The notes under the pieces are model-generated. The model made no database searches and had not been told where the DNA came from. It worked only from the letters and a program-made list of their open reading frames with translations. 64,000 nt of DNA from Chitinophagaceae bacterium (GTDB lineage: Bacteria; Bacteroidota; Bacteroidia; Chitinophagales; Chitinophagaceae), in NCBI GenBank assembly GCA_016715365.1, contig JADKAM010000001.1, positions 1,364,001 through 1,428,000 on the forward strand, written 5' to 3'. A program made the translations under genes and the position numbers. Each line of letters starts with the position of its first letter. Position 1 is the first letter of the stretch. This document shows, one piece after another, positions 57,900 to 64,000 of this stretch.

Positions 57900-58292
57900 C
57901 TAATCTAGAGAGAACAGCTTATTAACAAGCTCGTTTGAGATGTTATACATTTCAAATTCATTTGCCTTAATCCTTTTAGATTTGCTTTGTTCAAAGATAT
58001 CTCTGGGGATTAATTTTATGATTGAATTATCAAGATAAATGTCATTTTCCCATCCTCTCAGAAAAACAATTCCTAGAATATGCCACTTTTCGGAAGGCTA
58101 TATATATAAGTTGCATCCTTAGACGTAGTTTTTATCTGGATAGACCTAAAACAATCTTCTTTTTATTGCAATAAGATCGTTGCCAGAATCTTTTAGGGGG
58201 AGCCGCTTGTACGTCATATTGTAGAAGTCGTAATTGTACGAGAATTTCACCATTGTACCAATCTTAATTTGGTCAGAAATCTTATTACCCAT
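57900..58292 (-). CDS. small PD-(D/E)XK nuclease-like protein, frameshifted
   Basis: From the ATG at 58292: MGNKISDQIKIGTMVKFSYN, then SGNDLIAI and, one frame over, FRSIQIKTTSK, then WHILGIVFLRGWENDIYLDN in a third frame, ending FSLD at 57900. The Asp in NDLIAI and QIKTT give the D...QxK pattern of PD-(D/E)XK nucleases that deal with DNA. About 135 residues. The start overlaps the stop of the upstream gene by 8 bases, so the two are translationally coupled. Confidence 0.55.
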
Positions 58293-59242
58293 TTATATCA
58301 ACGGTTTTTCTTTTTATCAATTCTTTTCGTTTATCAATACTATTATTGTAATATTTCATTAAGTCATTCAAAATATAAATTTGCTCTTCACTCTAACTCA
58401 GTGCTTGTCTGGATGATAAGCTTTTGAAATCTCGTTGGACTTTGCTCAATTCACTCAAAGTTGTAATAGAATTAATTCCAAAATTGGCATTTGAATTTTT
58501 AAGTATATTCTTAAAAATATCGCTATTAAGGGATTTCCTTTTCGGCTTTTATTTTATAAAATGAATTCCTATTTGGTGCTTTGATATTTATTTTTAATCT
58601 CCTATTTAAATTAAATTTTGTTGACACATACATATTGTCATTATTAAGCCAAGTCAAGCTTTTCTTTACTGCATCATAAAATAAATCGCTATCCCCTATT
58701 GTACAATCTATAAAATCAGCTCCTAGCATCGTTTGCAAGAGTTTAGCTCGACTGGGTTTAGACCCTTGACTAGAAAAGACTTGGTCTAGCGAATATGCTT
58801 CATATTTTTCTTGTGTATAATTTATTACCACCGCAGCTCCAAGCCATGTAAGTAATTTTGCGCATTGTTCATATAATTTCTTATCCTTTTTATCCCAATC
58901 CAATTTAGACTGAAATAATAACGATTTGCTAACTGTCTCATTATTTTGAGTAAGATGTAATTCAATTATTCCATCTGCGCCAATTATTGATTCAGTGGCA
59001 GCCTTTCCTCGGCCACCAAATTTTTTGAAATCAATGGACCATTTCCATTCACCATTAACTTCTTGATTTTTTACAACCACACTTTGTTCATCAGATTTCA
59101 TCAACCCAAATAAATGTCCTGTTACAACATCTTCATCCTCGTAGGAAGAAGGAAAGCCATTAACAGCTTTATTAATTGAAGTATCAAGATGTTTTCTGAT
59201 ATCATCTTTTACTTCTTGCGGAATATATATTTGTCTAACCAA
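58285..59242 (-). CDS. PD-(D/E)XK nuclease-like protein, frameshifted C-terminus
   Basis: The first 238 residues are intact. TGHLFGLM, then FGGRGKAATESIIGADGIIE and KSLLFQSKLDW give the E...GAD...QxK pattern of restriction-like nucleases; a hydrophobic core (LLTWLGAAVVINY) follows. After a shift near 58530 the frame continues SLNSDIFKNILKNSNANFGI, LSELSKVQRDFKSLSS, has one in-frame TAG near 58397, and ends KTVDING at 58285. About 315 residues. Target unknown; DNA cleavage is inferred. Confidence 0.6.
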
Positions 59243-59375
59243 ATTGTTAAATAAAGTTTTAGTATTTGAATTATTATTGTCCCTATATACTTACGATTTC
59301 ATTAAATAGTTACTATTTTAGGACTTTCTTTATATTGATAGCATTGCAAGTATTAAAGATATTATTTTAAAATAA

Positions 59376-60427
59376 CTACTTTATGAATGCAATATTCATT
59401 TTTGAAGAGCGTCCTTCTAGCACTAAAGTAGCTTTACAATCATCTTCATTATAAAGCAATATCCTTTCCAGCAATTTTCATCCTTTTTTATCTATATATT
59501 CATTAAACCATTGAATCGACAAAGCTCCAGATGGAGTTTCATCTCGCCACTTGAAGCCAAGATAAGTGGCAAGTTCCTTTAAAGAATATTACCCACTGGC
59601 CAATCCGTAGATTCATTTACAATCTTAAATAAGTCAATAACATTAGGATTGTTAAAAAAGGTCTCAACATCTTCTTTAGATATAACATCTGGGTATTTCT
59701 GCTGCAACTTTAAGTAAGTCGTTTTTTCATGATGAGAATAGTAATAAACAGCATAACCATCTTTCGGAAGTGAAGAAATATATTTCCAAAAATTACCCCA
59801 TGCACCTTTTTCTTCTTCCATTGAAATAGCCTTTGCAGTAAAATGAATAAATTGTTCTTCTTTACCCCTTCTTTCATAAATACCATGCATGTAAACATAT
59901 TCTTGTGTCGGATCATCTTCGATATCAAAAAATAGCTCCACATCAACTTTCGGGAAATTAATTTTTGAATATAGCACTGGCGACAAATTATTTAATAAAA
60001 TTTCACCCCTCCTTAGCACTTTAGTTAGAGTGCTTTCTCCAATACCCTTCAAAAAAGATTTATCCTTCTTCTTTTTTTACTTAATATCAATAGGAATATA
60101 TTCTTCGTCTTCTAAGATTAATAAATCTGGTATCCCTACCAAGTCTCCATCTTGTATTATGCCCTGGTAAATTATTTTTTCTTTATTTTAATTGCCTCAA
60201 AAGTTTTTACTTTTCTTTCTTCAAAACTTCCTTCACTTAAATTTAAAAAGGAATCAATTTTTTCAACAACTCTTTTTTCATGCTGAACACCTTTATTCCA
60301 TAGAAGCTCAACAAATGGATTTGTTTTCAACTATTTTTTTTTCTTCCTGTAGGCCATATACATCACGCCAAACCTTATGAGGGCATTTGATATAATCATA
60401 GAGTTTTGAAGCTGTGATGTATTTCAT
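59376..60427 (-). CDS. RecB-like and RNase H-like nuclease (TM0106-like), frameshifted
   Basis: Starts MKYITASKLYDYIKCPHKVW at 60427, a Cas4/RecB-like beginning. After shifts come VELLWNKGVQHEKRVVEKID, GIPDLLILEDEEYIPIDIK (the D...DxK nuclease core), ELFFDIEDDPTQEYVYMHGI (start of an RNase H-like exonuclease domain), YSLKELATYLGFKWRDETPS and YNEDDCKATLVL, the conserved closing motif. Ends at 59376. At least five shifts. About 350 residues, short for TM0106-type proteins. Starts 6 bases after sduA, so they share a transcript. Confidence 0.7.
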
Positions 60428-60433
60428 GGATTT

Positions 60434-61310
60434 TTATTTGTGATTTTCTATCATTTTTTCTCCGCTGCTCAATAAATAATCATAAGAAATTATTTGGATA
60501 TGGTTTAAGTTACTATTTAGCATCATTAAGGCCTTAAATTCCTCTTCTCCAAAATTCTTGGAACTGCCAATTATAATCTTTATTCTTGGCCTTAATATTT
60601 TTACTTTATACTCATCTTGTAATGTCAATTTATAAACGTCAAGCTTTTCTAAATAATATAAACATTGACCAATGGCTGACGATAAATCGGGTGAAGGGTA
60701 ATAACTCTTATAGGCTTTCATCGTATTTAAAAATGTCATTTTTTAACTTGGGTCTTTTCAATTCTATTAAATCTAAAAAATCCGTCCATTGATTCCATCA
60801 AGATATCTCCATCGCTAAACATTGCAATTCTTCTGTAATCATGACGTTTAATATACTCGACTCCAAATACCCACTTAATATTGGCAGTAATCCAATTTTG
60901 AAATATTTTTTCAGGTTGGCCTGCCGCATATTTTTTAAGTTTTCATATTTAATAACTTCTTCAACAATATTCGACTCCTCTTCTAATTTTAATAAGTCTC
61001 TTAAATTTTCAATTTCTTTTTCCATGAAAGTAACTTTTTGTAAGCCAGATAAATCATCAATTTCTTCTTCTGACAATGCAGATTTAGACGAGTCCCTAAT
61101 AATTGAAACTTGGCTTAAATGTTCATATAAACTTTGTATTTGCTCGAGATTTAAGGATTCAGAAAACTTAGGTTGTCCATCACTTCCAAATGCATAAATT
61201 GACATTCGAAGATCAGTTGCTATTGCTACATCATCTTTAATCCCAGTAAAATTTACTTTTAAAGTAAAATTATCGTTAGAAAATATCTCTTTATGGAATT
61301 GTATGCTCAT
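60434..61310 (-). CDS. sduA: Shedu anti-phage nuclease SduA (DUF4263), frameshifted
   Basis: Start at 61310 (MSIQFHKEIFSNDNFTLKVN). N-terminal regulatory part about 125 residues. After a lost A in the run at 60931-60936 the Shedu core appears: GQPEKIFQNWITANIKWVFG, EYIKRHDYRRIAMFSDGDIL, then after an extra base at 60775-60780 DLIELKRPK with the catalytic ELK at 60756-60764. The last frame gives SAIGQCLYYLEKL, PRIKIIIGSS and IISYDYLLSSGEKM, all typical of SduA C-termini. About 290 residues. Shedu proteins cleave DNA during phage infection. Confidence 0.85.
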
Positions 61311-61311
61311 A

Positions 61312-61644
61312 TTACACTTTTGCAATTACATCTTTATACCACTCGGATTCTGGTTTGTAGTTCTCATGCCAATCTGGTCCAAAAGGTTTTTCATCCTTAA
61401 GAATTTTTACTTCTGATAGGTCTTCTATGTTAAATTGTCTAAAGCTATTAAATGGATTTTTTTCCTCCTGTATCAGAGACTCCCCCAGTTTGAACTATAT
61501 GAACTTTTAGTGCTTTGTATAAGGAGTGTTTTTGCAGTAGAAATGTGTACTGCATATGGATGTCCAAACTCGTACTCCTTTCTCTTTGCCTTCTTTGTTA
61601 TATTCAAAAGATATTGGCATTCGAGAATTAATTGCTTCTATCAC
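61312..61644 (-). CDS. small WYL-domain-like protein, frameshifted
   Basis: From a GTG at 61644: IEAINSRMPISFEYNKEGKE, then in other frames GHPYAVHISTAKT, VHIVQTGGVSDTGG and NPFNSFRQFNIEDLSEVKIL, ending YKDVIAKV at 61312. The order matches stand-alone WYL-like proteins of about 110 residues. WYL domains are frequent regulators or ligand sensors of defence systems. The stop lies one base before the sduA start. First gene of the island transcript. Confidence 0.6.
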
Positions 61645-61812
61645 AAAAAATTTCTAAAAGTGTTCACGAACTAGGTTTTATTAAAATGTCTATTATTGAG
61701 ATATTTAAATATACATCGGAATTATTTCTTTTTCATATATTAAATCTTAGTTTTTATTTTTATATTACTCTCGTTCAAGCAAAGGTCCTTAATGGTATGT
61801 CGATGAAAGGAT

Positions 61813-61830
61813 TGCGACGCAACGATGATG
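61813..61830 (+). repeat. third copy of TGCGACGCAACGATGATG
   Basis: Exact 18-mer shared with 25841-25858 and 32362-32379, here upstream of the defence island between it and the M20 gene. Confidence 0.75.
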
Positions 61831-61851
61831 CCATGAAATACTAAAGCTGGT

Positions 61852-61883
61852 ATAAAAAAATCCCGACAACAACTCGCCGGGAT
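61852..61883 (-). terminator. terminator of the M20 peptidase gene
   Basis: On the minus strand ATCCCG and CGGGAT (61860-61865, 61878-61883) pair around a 12-base loop and are followed by seven T, 12 bases after the peptidase stop. Confidence 0.8.
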
Positions 61884-61895
61884 GTAAACAGCACA

Positions 61896-63259
61896 TCACC
61901 CCTTAAAATACCTATGAAAATAAGGTATCGTCTCAATGCCCTTATAAAAATTAGCAATGTCAAATTTTTCGTTGGGGCTGTGCAGGTTATCACTGTCAAG
62001 GCCAAAACCCATCAGCACTACTTTGCATTTTAGTTCCTGCTCAAACAGGCTGCAAATGGGTATGCTGCCGCCGCCACGTACGGGTACGGGTGCTTTGCCA
62101 AAGGTGGTTTCCATGGCTTTGCTGGCGGCTTTGTAGGCGCTGCTGTCCATGGGGGTAAGGTAGGGCTCGCCGCCATGGTGCAGGGTGGCTTTTACGGTTA
62201 CATAAGATGGGTGCAATGGTTTGTAAGTGGCCTATTAACAGGTCGGCAATTTTATTGCTGTTTTGGTTGGGTACCAGGCGGGCAGATATTTTTGCAAATG
62301 CCTTGCCGGGTAAAACGGTTTTGGCGCCTTCGCCGGTATAACCACCCCAGATGCCGTTTAGCTCCAGGGTTGGGCGTATGCCGGTACGTTCGTTGGTGCT
62401 GTAGCCAGTCTCACCCCATAGTTCAATTACACCCAGGTCGGCCTTGTATTCGGCTTCTTTAAAAGGTGCTTCGGCCATTAAGGCTCTTTCTTCGGCAGAT
62501 GATTCCAGTACATCGGCATAAAAACCGGGTATGGTAATATGGTTGTTCTCGTCGTGCAGGCTGGCGATCATTTTTGCCAGTATGGTAATGGGGTTGGCCA
62601 CGGCGCCGCCATATACACCGCTGTGCAGGTCGCGGTTGGGGCCGGTTACTTCCACTTCAATATAACTGAGTCCACGCAGGCCAATATCCAGGCTGGGGGT
62701 ATCCAGGCTGATCATGGCGGTATCGCTGATGAGCACACAATCGGCTTTTAATAAATTGGTATTGGCTTTTACATAAGTGGCCAGGTTGGGCGAGCCTACT
62801 TCTTCTTCGCCCTCAATACAAAACTTGATATTGTTTTCGAGGGTGTTGGTTTGAACCATGGTTTCCAGTGCTTTTACATGCATGTAAAACTGGCCCTTAT
62901 CATCGCAGCTGCCACGGGCAAAAATTTTACCGTCAACAATTTGTGGATCAAAGGGGCCGCTGTTCCAAAGCTCTAAAGGATCGGCGGGCTGTACATCATA
63001 ATGGCCGTACACCAGCACGGTTGGTTTGGATGGGTCCACTATTTTTTCGGCATATACAATCGGGTGACCGGCGGTTGGGTGTATCTCGGCTTTGTCAACA
63101 CCGGCTTCAAGCAGGCGCTGCTTTACGGCTTCAGCACAGGCGATCATGTCAGGCTTATGCTCACTGCGGGCGCTTACGCTGGGTATGCGTAAGCAGCTCG
63201 AGGAGTTCGTTTAAAAAACGGTCTTTATTTTTTTCCTGGTAATCTTTCCAAGCTTGCAT
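61896..63259 (-). CDS. M20 family dipeptidase, frameshifted
   Basis: Start at 63259 (MQAWKDYQEKNKDRFLNELL). A one-base shift near 63190 separates it from IPSVSARSEHKPD and the main frame. VYGHYDVQPADPLELW (His and Asp), GSCDDKGQFYMHVKA (bridging Asp) and EGEEEVGSPN (catalytic Glu) form the di-zinc site; HSGVYGGAVANP is in the dimerisation domain. A second shift near 62210 leads into the end, SLFEQELKCKVVLMGFGLDS. About 455 residues, like CPG2/CNDP-type dipeptidases. Cytoplasmic. Confidence 0.88.
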
Positions 63260-63701
63260 ATAGTTGAGAGTTTATGGTTCATAGTTCATAGTAGAACAAG
63301 GCGAAATTAAGTGTTTTTTCGGGTGAAAATATTTTCACAAAATTTTAAGAAATGAATCTGTGGATTGATGGGAGGTGCTGTTAGTTTTGCATCAGATTGT
63401 TATTGTCAATTTATCAGCCTTTGTTTTAGCTGGATCGCACTTGGTTCTGTCTAACACAAAGGCTGAGTCCATTATAGGAACGCTGATGACGCGGATTTAG
63501 GCGGATGACCACTGATTTTTGCGCGCGTTGCTGCGCATGTTGCTACGCAACTATTTTACCACCCACAGGATCCTTCGGAAAAGGAAACTAAGGAGAGCAC
63601 GAAGGACACAAAGGGGAAGTTGCTGCGCAACTTGAGCCGAATTTAAACCGCAGAGGCGCTGAGACGCAAAGTTTTTGCTCTGCGCCTTTGCGACTCAGCG
63701 G
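63260..63701. repeat. gap made of several dispersed-repeat fragments
   Basis: No gene seen. 63481-63520 contains CTGATGACGCGGATTTAGG; 63528-63552 repeats GTTGCTGCGCATGTTGCTAC; 63596-63618 reads CACGAAGGACACAAAGG; and 63646-63702 is a loose inverted repeat of CGCAGAGGCGCTGAGACGCA with CTCTGCGCCTTTGCG. These words resemble common intergenic filler of Bacteroidota genomes. Confidence 0.55.
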
Positions 63702-64000
63702 TTATCTTTTCCGGAAAGCCAATGCCAGCAGGCCGGTAAGCATATACAGCACGGCGATGATGGCCAGCGCCCATTTTATTATTGAAATAATTGTTGTGCA
63801 AAGTGCAATGGTATTGGAACCGTTGTTACTAATGGTTAGTAACATGCCGCTGTTTTCAAGTATGTCTAAAAAGCCCGCCCACAATGCGCCTTTGGCAATG
63901 AGTTTACCTGCTTTGGAAAAACTGCCGCTGGTTTTAGCCGCAATTTTTTTGCAGGCTAAAAATAAAAAGCCGGCATAAAAAAAGAGGAATAAAAAATCCC
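63702..64000 (-). CDS. membrane protein, 5' end outside window
   Basis: The frame is open from the window edge to the stop at 63702, giving at least 99 residues: a helix (FLFLFFYAGFLFLA), a Lys-rich loop (KKIAAKTSGSFSKAGKLIAK), then TIALCTTIISIIKWALAIIA and a last helix ending LALAFRKR. Family not recognised. A short internal start would give only 60 residues, but the hydrophobic frame clearly continues upstream. Confidence 0.6.
   Translation of the reverse strand, partial: DFLFLFFYAGFLFLACKKIAAKTSGSFSKAGKLIAKGALWAGFLDILENSGMLLTISNNGSNTIALCTTIISIIKWALAIIAVLYMLTGLLALAFRKR

Overview
The window looks like the chromosome of a Bacteroidota, most likely a Chitinophagaceae-like bacterium. The signs are a TonB receptor with a carboxypeptidase-like N-terminal domain, promoter words of the TAnnTTTG type, few Shine-Dalgarno sites, TTG starts in tightly packed operons, an atpD-atpC pair away from the other ATP synthase genes, a MraY with an extra loop, a FtsZ with a very long tail, and DUF983, DUF2721 and DUF2490 proteins. 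The family level is an inference. All family calls come from reading motifs; no search was run.

Layout. 0-5 kb: truncated ABC exporter, SemiSWEET, DUF983, DUF2721, PAP2 phosphatase, a PepSY membrane protein and a secreted protein split in two frames. 5-9 kb: a TonB receptor behind a small Cys/His protein, with a palindromic operator on its promoter, then an Arg-rich secreted protein. 9-16.9 kb: glycerol kinase and facilitator, atpDC, a PlsC-like acyltransferase, YqgE and an orphan histidine kinase. 17-34.4 kb: a complete dcw cluster (mraZ, rsmH, ftsL, ftsI, murE, mraY, murD, ftsW, murG, murC, ftsQ, ftsA, ftsZ), preceded by phased DnaA-box-like sites and three 10-bp MraZ-type repeats and closed by two terminators. 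34.8-45 kb: a TolC/HlyD/ABC exporter with an unusual ATPase, then TerC, a CutA-like protein, DUF2490, a ribosome hibernation factor, carbonic anhydrase and a SulP transporter, with a divergent TetR gene and a palindromic operator between. 45-53.8 kb: mixed accessory genes (repeat lipoprotein, geranylgeranyl reductase-like enzyme, cupin, AraC regulator, EcsC, M28 and CDP-alcohol phosphatidyltransferase families).

53.9-56.2 kb holds a triple-LCCL secreted protein and a REP-associated tyrosine transposase between inverted REP clusters. 56.3-61.6 kb is an AT-rich, one-directional island of seven genes: a WYL-like protein, a Shedu (SduA, DUF4263) nuclease, a RecB-like plus RNase H-like nuclease, two further PD-(D/E)XK-like proteins and two unknown proteins. 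This is the most likely novel or little-described system here, probably anti-phage. An M20 peptidase and a membrane protein cut by the window edge end the region.

Caution: from about 42.7 kb to the end many genes are broken by single-base shifts, mostly in homopolymer runs, while the conserved protein continues in another frame. This looks more like assembly indels than decay, so I annotate those loci as whole genes and mark the shifts. I saw no rRNA or tRNA gene and no CRISPR array.
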